Below are positions 1-5,542 of a stretch of 5,542 bases of DNA, piece by piece. Numbering within the stretch: the stretch's first letter is position 1; every line of letters starts with the position of its first letter. Under the pieces are notes generated by a model. The model did no database searches. It was given only the letters and a program-made list of their open reading frames with translations, and was not told the DNA's origin. The stretch is from CAZOIA01 sp964579675 (lineage in GTDB: Bacteria; Planctomycetota; Phycisphaerae; UBA1845; PWPN01), in the NCBI GenBank assembly GCA_964579675.1, contig CAZOIA010000291.1, forward strand, positions 1-5,542, read 5' to 3'. The position numbers and the translations under genes are program-made.

Positions 1-2
1 CT

Positions 3-42
3 GGGCTCTGATCAGGACGAACGCGCTGGCGGGTCAGAGCCC
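3..42. repeat. 9-bp perfect inverted repeat (hairpin)
   Basis: GGGCTCTGA at 3-11 is the exact reverse complement of TCAGAGCCC at 34-42, with a 22-base loop. No T-rich run follows, so this is not a classical intrinsic terminator. It could end the transcript of a gene lying left of the window, or be part of an intergenic repeat. The adjacent GAGCGCAAGCGAG resembles motifs I associate with planctomycete intergenic DNA, but that is an impression and not a search result. Confidence 0.4.
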
Positions 43-329
43 CGAGCGCAAGCGAGTGGAATCAATCGGGACGCTGAAGCCCGCGGATCTTTGTTGTTAC
101 GCACGACGGGCGCAGAGAAACCGGTCGGTCTGGGGGATTAAGAGTTGAGAAGTGAGGATTAAGGGAAGGTCTTACATGCCCCGTGTGGCTGGATTACACC
201 TGGAGTGGGATCCTGCAGCGACCGGCGAGGGGCCGAAATCGGCAGCCTCTACGCTACGGACAGATCGTGCCGAAGGGGGTCTCGATTTCTGCGACCAGGG
301 GAGATACAGTGGCTGAGATTACTGAAGAC

Positions 330-334
330 GGAGG
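330..334 (+). promoter_or_regulatory. Ribosome binding site deciding the flavoprotein start
   Basis: GGAGG at 330-334 directly abuts the ATG at 335, which leaves no spacer. It lies six bases before the in-frame ATG at 341, an ordinary Shine-Dalgarno distance. This favours 341 as the true start. The protein would then begin MRLLSVNGSPR, typical of the flavodoxin-like reductase family. Confidence 0.7.
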
Positions 335-340
335 ATGTTC

Positions 341-937
341 ATGAGACTCCTCAGCGTTAATGGAAGCCCCCGGAAAAACGGTAACACCTGGGCCATGCTC
401 GAGCGGGTCTGCCGGACGTTGTCCGAGGCCGGCGTCGGGATAGACGAGGCCCATCTGCACGGCATGAAACTGGCCCCGTGCAGTGCGTGCATGGCCTGCG
501 CCGAGAAGAAGGACGGCCGCTGCCATGGCTATAACGACGACGGCAACGATCTCATCGAGCGGTCGCGGGCGGCGGACGTGATCCTTCTCGGCTCACCGGT
601 GTACTTCGGCTCGGTGACCGGTCAGATGAAGGCCTACATGGATCGCATTGGCTTCGTGAGCCGCGTCAACGATGAATTCTTGAGTCGAAAGATCGGCGCC
701 GCCGTCGTGCCGGCCCGGCGGGCGGGCGAACTCCTCACCTTCGCTGAGCTGAACATGTGGTTCCTGATCAATGGGCTTATCGTGCCCGGCAGCAGCTACT
801 GGAACGTAGGCCGCGGTCTCAAGGAGGGCGACGTTGCCCAGGACGAGGAGGCAATGACGACACTGGATGACCTCGCGGGGAACATCAGGTGGCTGCTGGA
901 GAAGCTCTCCACTCCGGCGTGTCCGTCCGGCGGATAA
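341..937 (+). CDS. Flavodoxin-family NAD(P)H-dependent FMN reductase / iron-sulfur flavoprotein-like
   Basis: This is a 198-residue cytoplasmic flavoprotein of the NADPH-dependent FMN reductase (flavodoxin fold) superfamily. The first beta strand runs into the FMN phosphate-binding loop GSPRKNGNT (residues 8-16). A second flavin-binding segment is GSPVYFGSVTGQMKAYMDR (84-102). Between them, C47-x2-C50-x2-C53-x7-C61 matches the compact CX2CX2CX4-7C motif that holds a 4Fe-4S cluster in archaeal iron-sulfur flavoproteins (Isf), so electron transfer between an Fe-S centre and FMN is likely. Some relatives keep similar cysteines without proven clusters, so the cluster is an inference. The C-terminal helix (DLAGNIRWLLEKL) and overall length are normal for the family. 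Start 341 is preferred over 335 because of the GGAGG spacing. The gene stands alone, converging on the sensor kinase gene 198 bases downstream. Physiological donor and acceptor cannot be read from the sequence. Confidence 0.92.
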   Translation: MRLLSVNGSPRKNGNTWAMLERVCRTLSEAGVGIDEAHLHGMKLAPCSACMACAEKKDGRCHGYNDDGNDLIERSRAADVILLGSPVYFGSVTGQMKAYMDRIGFVSRVNDEFLSRKIGAAVVPARRAGELLTFAELNMWFLINGLIVPGSSYWNVGRGLKEGDVAQDEEAMTTLDDLAGNIRWLLEKLSTPACPSGG

Positions 938-1135
938 GAGTGCGTCGGGGGCAGAATTGGCACTACCCGTTCCTCCGGCCCGGGCTGGTTCAATTCACTA
1001 TCCATTAGAGTTACAAGTTGGCAATGCGGACGATTCATGCCGCTGAAGCCGACGACCGGCGTCCGGCCATGCGGGTCGGACAACAGGCTTGAACCGGAAG
1101 CGGCACCGTATCGGTTCTCGCTGACCGCCCTCTGC
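938..1135. other. Convergent intergenic gap with weak hairpin, possible bidirectional terminator
   Basis: These 198 bases separate the stop codons of two convergent genes. CCGAC (1049-1053) can pair with GTCGG (1075-1079), and inside it CCGG (1056-1059) can pair with CCGG (1063-1066) across a 3-base loop. The internal loop is asymmetric and there is no T tract on either strand, so a terminator role is only suggested by the position. No gene is seen here. Confidence 0.3.
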
Positions 1136-3706
1136 TCAAGCGGGTGCTGGCGCGCCGGGCAGGTGCGACGCGATTTTCTCAATCAACTTCCGGCGGTCGA
1201 TGGGTTTGGCGGCGTAATCATCGCAGCCTGCCTCGAGGCACTTCTCACGGTCACCGGCCATCGCGTGGGCGGTCAGGGCGATGATGAGAGCGGCATAGCC
1301 CCTGCTGCGCAGTTGCCTCGTTGCCTGGTAGCCGTCGAGGACGGGCATCTGCATGTCCATGAGGATCACGTCGAACGGGTTGCCCTCATCGCGTGCTGCC
1401 AGGGCCCGGTCCAGGGCGACCTTGCCGTTCTCGGCCACGGTGACGGCGGCGCCGGCTTTCTTGAGAATAAAGGAGATGAGCCGTTGATTGTCCGGTCCGT
1501 CCTCGGCCAGGAGAATCCGGCAATCGAGTTGCTCGGCCGCCCGGGCGGCAGAGGCTTTGTCTTGACGTTCGGTCTTGAGGATCTCGGCTTCCGCGGGGCT
1601 ATCGAATATTCTCACGTTGTCGAGTGGCCCGGCGGCCACCGTCAGCCGGAACGTACTGCTCTTACCGGGCTCGCTCTCGACCGTGATGTCGCCGCCCAGC
1701 ATCTCGGCCAGCCGCTTGCTGATCGTCAAGCCCAGGCCGGTGCCTCCGAATTCGCGCGTGGTCGACGTGTCCGCCTGCGTGAAGGGCTGGAACAATCGCG
1801 CCAACTGCTCGGCGGTCATCCCGACGCCGGTGTCGATCACGTCGAATTGCATCCTCGCTCCGCGGTCCTCGTCGTTGACACACAGTGCCGCCACCCGCAC
1901 GCCGCCGGTCTCGGTGAACTTGATCGCGTTGCCGAGGAGGTTGATAAGGATTTGCCGCAGCCGGGTCGGGTCGCTCTGAATGGTTTCGGGGACGGGTCCT
2001 GCGTACTCGACGTCGAACGCGAGCCCCTTGGCCTCGGCCCGGACCCGCATCAGGGACTTGACGTCGGCCAGCATTTCCAGCGGCGAGCAGCGGGTGCACT
2101 CCATTTCGAGTTTGCCGGCTTCGATCTTGGAAAGATCGAGGATATCATTGATGATCGATAGCAGGTGTTTGCCGTTGCGTCGAATGGTGTTGATGGCGTT
2201 GAGGCGATCTGATTCGGACAGGTCGGGATCGAGCAGGTTCTCGGAGAATCCGAGGATCGCGGTCATCGGGGTGCGGATCTCGTGACTCATGTTGGCCAGG
2301 AACTCGCTCTTGGACGCGTTGGCGACCTCGGCGGCAGCGGCCATCCGATTCGACTGTTCCATCGCTCGTTTGAGTTCCCAGTTTGCGTCCTGGAGTTCCC
2401 GGTTGGCGGCTTCTGCCGTCTCCTTGGCCCTCTCCAAGGCGGCGTTGGTCCCCACAAGTTCCTCCTGCTGAGCCCTCAGTTGCTGCCGCTGCGCTTCGAG
2501 TTCAAAGTTCTTGAATTTCAGCAGTGCAGCTTGCCCGCGCAACTGCTCATCCGCCTGCTTGCGCTCAGTGACGTCACGGAACAAGCCCAATATGAGACGC
2601 CGCCCACCTAGCGTCAGGGCTGAAGCACTGACCAGCACCGGAACGATCGTACCGTCCTTTCTGACCACCTCACCGTCGTAGTCGGCAGCGCGCCCCTTCT
2701 CAATATGGGTGGCGAACCTCCGTTTGTATTCCTCGTCCTTGCCTGGCGGGTGGAGCAATGACTGATGCATTCCCACAATCTCGTCGCGGGGTTTGCCCAA
2801 GAGCACCTCGGCCTGGTGGTTGGTCTCGACAATCCGTCCCGTCTCGATGTCTGCCAGGAACACCGCGTCATTCAGGTTGTCGAACAGGTGGTGGTATCTT
2901 TCCTCGCTTCTGCGCAGGTTCTCCTCAAGGCGCTTTCGGGCGAAGAAATCGGGAATGGTGTACGATCTCATGCTTTGAGCGAAATCAGGCCTTTGCCTCA
3001 TATAGCGCTCGACGTGCTCCTCAAGCCGCTCCGGGGGCGCCATGATGAAGCGGCAACAGGGGTCCCCCTTGGCCCGGCAAAGAATCTCAGCGGCCACCAG
3101 CGGGACACCAAAGCTCTCCTCGCACCAGCCGGACGAGTATCCGGAGTTCATGACGCACACCGGGAAACCCGCCTCGGTGCCGCTCCGAACCCACGCATCC
3201 GCTTCGAACGAGTACGGGTGGTCGTATATCAGATAGTAATCCTTGTCCGGCGAAGGCCGCGACTCGGGGAGGATATCGACGAATGCCCAGCCGCTATGGG
3301 AGAAATGGACGGGACCTGCGGACAGGCGCTCGATGGGATCATCTAATCCCATGTCGGCATGGAAGTTGCGGGCGTCGGACTTGCCAATGGCATGGGCGAG
3401 ATCGAAAAGCATGTTTCGAGCGAAGGCATCGGCCTCCGCTTCCCGCCCTTCCCCGAAAAGCTCCCTGGCCACGGCGAAGAACTCGACGGACAACGCCGCT
3501 CCCCTTACCAGCATGTACCGTTGGCCGAAGATCTCGATTGTCCCTTGCGAGGGGTCGTCCCGCCGATCTCGGAAGTACCGGGACACGACGGCCTCGGCTT
3601 TGGCGAAGAGTGGTTCCATCTCCTCGGGCACTTTCACCGTTGTCAAGCTCATAACTGATCTCGGCTCTGGTAAGGTTCTGGGCGGCCGCTGGCGATTCTC
3701 CGCCAT
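1136..3706 (-). CDS. Soluble hybrid sensor histidine kinase with XylR_N/V4R input, PAS and receiver domains
   Basis: This 856-residue cytoplasmic kinase has no membrane segment or signal peptide. Residues about 53-225 form a XylR_N plus V4R (4-vinyl reductase-like) small-molecule sensor, with C184, E207, C210 and C218 as probable zinc ligands. A linker helix leads to a PAS domain (about 271-381, ending GLFRDVTERKQ) and a long coiled coil (about 382-465). HisKA carries the phospho-acceptor H475 in SHEIRTP. The ATPase domain has the N box around N593, the G1 box DTGVGM (625-630) and the G2 box GGTGLGL (654-660). A receiver (about 729-848) has E735/D736, phospho-acceptor D784, T812 and K834, so all catalytic residues appear intact. 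No HPt domain follows. The ligand-bound V4R probably controls autophosphorylation and His475-to-Asp784 relay; a separate HPt and regulator should exist elsewhere. No good ribosome site precedes ATG 3706, one codon after a stop. The in-frame ATG at 3652 (residue 19, MSLTTVKV) removes an unconserved-looking Pro/Arg-rich tail and may be the real start. Confidence 0.93.
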   Translation of the reverse strand: MAENRQRPPRTLPEPRSVMSLTTVKVPEEMEPLFAKAEAVVSRYFRDRRDDPSQGTIEIFGQRYMLVRGAALSVEFFAVARELFGEGREAEADAFARNMLFDLAHAIGKSDARNFHADMGLDDPIERLSAGPVHFSHSGWAFVDILPESRPSPDKDYYLIYDHPYSFEADAWVRSGTEAGFPVCVMNSGYSSGWCEESFGVPLVAAEILCRAKGDPCCRFIMAPPERLEEHVERYMRQRPDFAQSMRSYTIPDFFARKRLEENLRRSEERYHHLFDNLNDAVFLADIETGRIVETNHQAEVLLGKPRDEIVGMHQSLLHPPGKDEEYKRRFATHIEKGRAADYDGEVVRKDGTIVPVLVSASALTLGGRRLILGLFRDVTERKQADEQLRGQAALLKFKNFELEAQRQQLRAQQEELVGTNAALERAKETAEAANRELQDANWELKRAMEQSNRMAAAAEVANASKSEFLANMSHEIRTPMTAILGFSENLLDPDLSESDRLNAINTIRRNGKHLLSIINDILDLSKIEAGKLEMECTRCSPLEMLADVKSLMRVRAEAKGLAFDVEYAGPVPETIQSDPTRLRQILINLLGNAIKFTETGGVRVAALCVNDEDRGARMQFDVIDTGVGMTAEQLARLFQPFTQADTSTTREFGGTGLGLTISKRLAEMLGGDITVESEPGKSSTFRLTVAAGPLDNVRIFDSPAEAEILKTERQDKASAARAAEQLDCRILLAEDGPDNQRLISFILKKAGAAVTVAENGKVALDRALAARDEGNPFDVILMDMQMPVLDGYQATRQLRSRGYAALIIALTAHAMAGDREKCLEAGCDDYAAKPIDRRKLIEKIASHLPGAPAPA

Positions 3707-3783
3707 GACTCATGATCGAGGACGCTGCGTTCCCACTGGGAATACGCACCTTATCCATTCGACTACATCGTCTTTGGGGCGCG

Positions 3784-3857
3784 CCTGGCTGAGCTACCGC
3801 CGTCGTGAAGGGGGCATATAATGCTCATGAAGACATGAAGATCAGACCTGGCTGAGC
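3784..3857. repeat. Paired 11-bp direct repeat flanking a -10 box
   Basis: CCTGGCTGAGC occurs at 3784-3794 and again at 3847-3857, with start-to-start spacing of 63 bases, close to six helical turns. Each copy contains the imperfect palindrome GCTGAGC. One copy lies just upstream of the TATAAT at 3817-3822 and the other about 25 bases downstream of it. The placement fits operator sites for a dimeric repressor, but no regulator is identified and chance cannot be excluded. Confidence 0.4.
3817..3822 (+). promoter_or_regulatory. Candidate -10 box for lipA
   Basis: TATAAT matches the housekeeping sigma factor -10 consensus exactly, in otherwise GC-rich DNA. It would give an untranslated leader of about 110 bases before the lipA TTG. 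No good -35 hexamer is seen at 16-18 bases (the 17-base position reads CTACCG) and there is no extended -10 TGN. It is therefore either a regulated promoter needing an activator or a chance match. Confidence 0.35.
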
Positions 3858-3928
3858 CGGTCGTCATTCGTTCGCCCGCTGCTGTGAAGCGGACGATTCC
3901 GAGCCGGCCAATAACATTGGAACCAGGC

Positions 3929-3933
3929 AGGAG
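3929..3933 (+). promoter_or_regulatory. Ribosome binding site supporting the lipA TTG start
   Basis: AGGAG at 3929-3933 lies six bases before TTG 3940. No ATG or GTG in the frame is as well placed, and the first in-frame ATG (4141) would remove the auxiliary cluster cysteines. The TTG start is therefore well supported. Confidence 0.75.
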
Positions 3934-3939
3934 CAGCCG

Positions 3940-4860
3940 TTGGCCTCGCCACGGACGTTATCACCGCAGGGTCCTTCTCGTAGCCGGCGGTTGCCCGTCT
4001 GGCTGAAGCGGCCGCTGCCGGCGGGCGGGCAGATCGCCGCGACCCGCCGACTCGTCAGCGCCAGCGGCGTAGCCACCGTGTGCGAGCAGGCCCGCTGCCC
4101 CAACCTCCCCGAGTGCTGGTCCCATAAAACCGCCGCCTTCATGATTCTGGGCGACCGCTGCACCCGGCGATGCCGGTTCTGTGCGGTGACGACCGCCCGA
4201 CCCGAACCCCCGAAACCCGATGAGCCGGACCGGCTGGCACAGGCGGTCGCCGAACTTGATCTGAAGCACGTGGTTATCACCGCAGTCGCTCGTGACGATT
4301 TGCCGGACCAGGGGGCGGGGCAGTTCGCTGCCTGCATCCGCGCCGTGCGGCAAAGGACGCGCGATGCGACGATCGAGGTGTTGCCGGCGGACCTTGGCGG
4401 CCAACGCGAGTGCATCGCAACCATCTGCCAGGCCGAGCCGGACGTCTTCAACCACAACCTCGAGACGGTCGAGCGACTCACGCCGATCGTCCGGCCCCAG
4501 GCGAAGTACCGCCGATCGCTCGGCGTCCTGCGGATTGCCAAGGAGTTCCGCCCCGACTGCCCGACCAAGAGCGGCCTCATGGTCGGGCTCGGCGAGACCC
4601 GGGACGAGATCCGTCAAGCTCTGGCCGACCTGCGGGCGGTCGGATGTGGCGTGGTTACAATCGGGCAATATCTTCAACCCACGCCCGAACACGCGATCAT
4701 CGCCCGGTTCTACCGGCCCGAGGAGTTCGAGGAACTTGCGGCCGAGGCCGAGGCAATGGGCTTTGAGGGGATCGCCTCCGGCCCGTTCGTCCGGAGCAGC
4801 TACAACGCCGGGGAGATCTACCACGGCTATCGCGAGAGGACCGGATTGCATCAGGGGTAA
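3940..4860 (+). CDS. lipA: Lipoyl synthase (radical SAM)
   Basis: Lipoyl synthase inserts two sulfur atoms at C6 and C8 of protein-bound octanoyl groups. This forms the lipoyl cofactor of 2-oxoacid dehydrogenases and the glycine cleavage H protein, in the cytoplasm. The 306-residue length is normal. C48-x4-C53-x5-C59 (CEQARCPNLPEC) binds the auxiliary 4Fe-4S cluster consumed as sulfur donor. C74-x3-C78-x2-C81 (CTRRCRFC) is the radical SAM cluster motif. Further family landmarks are HNLETV (172-177), KSGLMVGLGET (210-220), IGQYLQPT (241-248) and the C-terminal RSSY (285-288), which supplies the serine ligand of the auxiliary cluster. The segment PADLGG (149-154) differs from the usual PDFRG-like motif. 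Translation begins at TTG with a good upstream AGGAG. No lipB, lplA or lipoylated-enzyme gene is visible in the window, so the octanoyl source is unknown. Codon use matches a GC-rich host gene. Confidence 0.97.
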   Translation: MASPRTLSPQGPSRSRRLPVWLKRPLPAGGQIAATRRLVSASGVATVCEQARCPNLPECWSHKTAAFMILGDRCTRRCRFCAVTTARPEPPKPDEPDRLAQAVAELDLKHVVITAVARDDLPDQGAGQFAACIRAVRQRTRDATIEVLPADLGGQRECIATICQAEPDVFNHNLETVERLTPIVRPQAKYRRSLGVLRIAKEFRPDCPTKSGLMVGLGETRDEIRQALADLRAVGCGVVTIGQYLQPTPEHAIIARFYRPEEFEELAAEAEAMGFEGIASGPFVRSSYNAGEIYHGYRERTGLHQG

Positions 4861-5116
4861 GTGATGTCCGTTCCTGCCGCAAACGAGGCCCTGGCGCGTT
4901 GGCCAAATGTTCCTTCCTGCGGGTACCTGACCGAGATTCAGCTTGGCGCCGCCACCGCAATGGCTCATAATTGTGGGCGCGGCTGCTGGGGAGGCCACAC
5001 CGGTTGTGTCCTCCACTCGGGGCGGCTCGGAGGCAGGAGTGGACACGTCGCGGCGAAAGAAGCGCGCGGAACGGAAACAAACTAATCCCCATTCTCAGTT
5101 GCTGGAGGTCAGGAAA
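4861..5116 (+). other. Intergenic region after lipA; doubtful 73-codon frame and hairpins
   Basis: A forward frame runs from ATG 4864 (or GTG 4861) to the TAA at 5083-5085, with AGGGG six bases before ATG 4864 in the lipA tail. Its 73-residue product has scattered Cys, Gly and Arg, no known motif and only weak third-position GC bias, so I do not call it a gene, although coupling to lipA translation is possible. The second half (4990-5046) can form alternative hairpins. The remainder presumably holds the promoter of the secreted-protein gene, for which no confident boxes were seen. Confidence 0.4.
4990..5046 (+). promoter_or_regulatory. Two mutually exclusive hairpins upstream of the secreted-protein gene
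   Basis: Hairpin A pairs GGAGG (4990-4994) with CCTCC (5010-5014) and, after one mismatch, 4996-4999 with 5005-5008, across a 5-base loop. Hairpin B pairs GTGTCC (5006-5011) with GGACAC (5041-5046) and ACTC (5015-5018) with GAGT (5037-5040), with a 3-base bulge. The two share 5006-5014, so they cannot both form. No T tract follows. It could be the lipA 3' end or an attenuator-like leader; both are inferences. Confidence 0.25.
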
Positions 5117-5542
5117 ATGAGACGATTGACGGGCGCTTTGGGTATGGTCTGCGTGTTGGCCATGGGTTCAACCGCCTTGGCTGACCCGGTTACGATTGCC
5201 CAGGCAAAGGCAGGTGGAACCGGGGTGGAGGTCGAGATCATCGCGGTGATCAGTTCGACGACCGATCTGATCAACAGCACCAGTTCTAAGAATTTCCACA
5301 TCCAGGATGCGACGGGCGGGATCACCCTGTTCGGCAGCAACGAGGAGATTGATCCTCTTCTGGCGGTTGCGGCTGAAGGTGATGAGGTGACGATCACCGG
5401 GACCACGGACGAGTACTACGGCCTGTTCGAGTTGGGCGCCCCCTTCACGATCAGCTACGAACAGACGGTCGGGATCCCGGCCCCGACCGCGGTCACCACT
5501 GCCGACTTCGGCGCGGACACACAATCTCAGGCCAAACAGGAC
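5117..5542 (+). CDS. Secreted OB-fold-like beta-rich protein, N-terminal part (3' end beyond window)
   Basis: The first 142 codons are present and the frame is still open at the window edge. Residues 1-22 form a typical Sec signal peptide: basic MRR, a hydrophobic core, then an A20-L21-A22 cleavage site before D23. The mature part is acidic, Thr-rich and beta-rich. The segment FHIQDATGGITLF (60-72) followed by GDEVTITGTTDEYYGLFEL (88-106) resembles the OB-fold modules of secreted and cell-surface proteins, where a phrase like YIQDxTGGI precedes GDxVxVxGxxxxYxGxxEL. Such modules may bind nucleic acid or carbohydrate, or be purely structural; no catalytic residues can be named. GGAGG at 5104-5108 lies eight bases before ATG 5117, supporting the start. 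The gene follows lipA at 256 bases and is probably transcribed separately. The C-terminal part, which could carry further domains or a surface anchor such as PEP-CTERM, lies outside the window. Confidence 0.85.
   Translation, partial: MRRLTGALGMVCVLAMGSTALADPVTIAQAKAGGTGVEVEIIAVISSTTDLINSTSSKNFHIQDATGGITLFGSNEEIDPLLAVAAEGDEVTITGTTDEYYGLFELGAPFTISYEQTVGIPAPTAVTTADFGADTQSQAKQD

Larger units (their letters stand above)
1..340. other. 5' flanking region without a convincing gene
   Basis: I see no supportable gene in this stretch. Two forward frames are open from the window edge, to a TAA at 139-141 and a TGA at 146-148. Neither translation resembles a family I know, so I cannot tell whether either is the tail of an upstream gene. 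A 46-codon frame from ATG 176 to TGA 314-316 has a GGGAAGG six bases upstream but a low-complexity, unrecognisable product. The region also carries an inverted repeat (3-42) and an 8-bp direct repeat (135-142 and 156-163). It presumably contains the promoter of the flavoprotein gene, but I could not pick a convincing -35/-10 pair. Confidence 0.5.
3707..3939. other. Divergent intergenic region between the kinase gene and lipA
   Basis: These 233 bases must hold promoters for both divergent genes. On the plus strand there is a perfect TATAAT (3817-3822), an 11-bp direct repeat on either side of it, and a tandem 8-bp repeat CATGAAGA (3826-3833 and 3834-3841) close to where transcription would begin. 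On the minus strand I saw no convincing promoter for the kinase gene. Only very short frames occur here and none looks coding. Confidence 0.5.

Noticed and set aside
176..316. 46-codon frame with a purine-rich site upstream, just before the flavoprotein gene
   Set aside because: The product has no motif, signal or membrane segment and no leader-peptide-like codon run. The spacing fits chance. It would need conservation to be believed.
978..985. GCCCGGGC palindrome in the convergent gap
   Set aside because: It has no loop, so it cannot form a terminator hairpin, and an 8-bp palindrome is unremarkable in GC-rich DNA.
1037..2161. 374-residue open frame on the plus strand inside the kinase gene
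   Set aside because: It lies antisense to the ATPase and receiver domains of a clear kinase. The product has no recognisable family and reflects long stop-free shadows in GC-rich DNA.
2765..3346. 193-residue plus-strand frame opposite the V4R and PAS region
   Set aside because: It is antisense to conserved domain-coding sequence and shows no motif.
3740..3805. tRNA-like phrases on the minus strand (GGTAGCTCAGCCAGG and GTCGAATGG)
   Set aside because: The distance between the D-arm-like and T-arm-like parts is about 34 bases, not the roughly 46 needed. No anticodon stem or acceptor pairing is seen.
3961..5046. 361-residue open frame on the minus strand across lipA
   Set aside because: It is antisense to lipA, whose motifs are unambiguous. 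The product is low-complexity and unlike any family.
4864..5085. 73-codon frame directly after lipA
   Set aside because: There is a fair ribosome site and position, but third-position GC bias is weak, residue composition is odd, and it overlaps strong hairpin potential. Not called as a gene.

Overview
The window is GC-rich (by eye roughly 60% or more), with spaced genes, purine-rich ribosome sites at some starts only, one TTG start and a secreted beta-rich protein. This suits an uncultured bacterium of the Planctomycetota or a neighbouring lineage. That placement is an inference from style and gene content; there is no rRNA or other phylogenetic marker here. No tRNA, rRNA, CRISPR array, transposase or phage gene was found.

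Layout, left to right. Positions 1-340 hold no convincing gene, only a 9-bp inverted repeat and a short direct repeat. Positions 341-937 (+) encode a flavodoxin-fold reductase with a compact four-cysteine motif, as in iron-sulfur flavoproteins. A 198-base convergent gap follows. Positions 1136-3706 (-) encode a large soluble hybrid histidine kinase. Its order is XylR_N/V4R small-molecule input, PAS, coiled coil, HisKA, HATPase and C-terminal receiver. A divergent intergenic region (3707-3939) carries a perfect TATAAT box between two copies of an 11-bp direct repeat. Positions 3940-4860 (+) encode lipoyl synthase LipA, starting at TTG. About 256 bases with overlapping hairpin potential follow. 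From 5117 to the window edge (+) lies the first 142 codons of a secreted protein with a signal peptide and an OB-fold-like beta domain.

The genes do not form one obvious operon. The flavoprotein and kinase genes converge, the kinase and lipA diverge, and lipA and the secreted protein are co-directional but well spaced. The most distinctive element is the kinase. A V4R sensor, best known from the phenol and toluene activators of the XylR/DmpR/MopR group, is joined here to a phosphorelay kinase. The putative zinc ligands keep the MopR-type spacing, while a presumed aromatic-pocket position appears changed. No partner phosphotransfer protein or DNA-binding response regulator is present, so its target is unknown.
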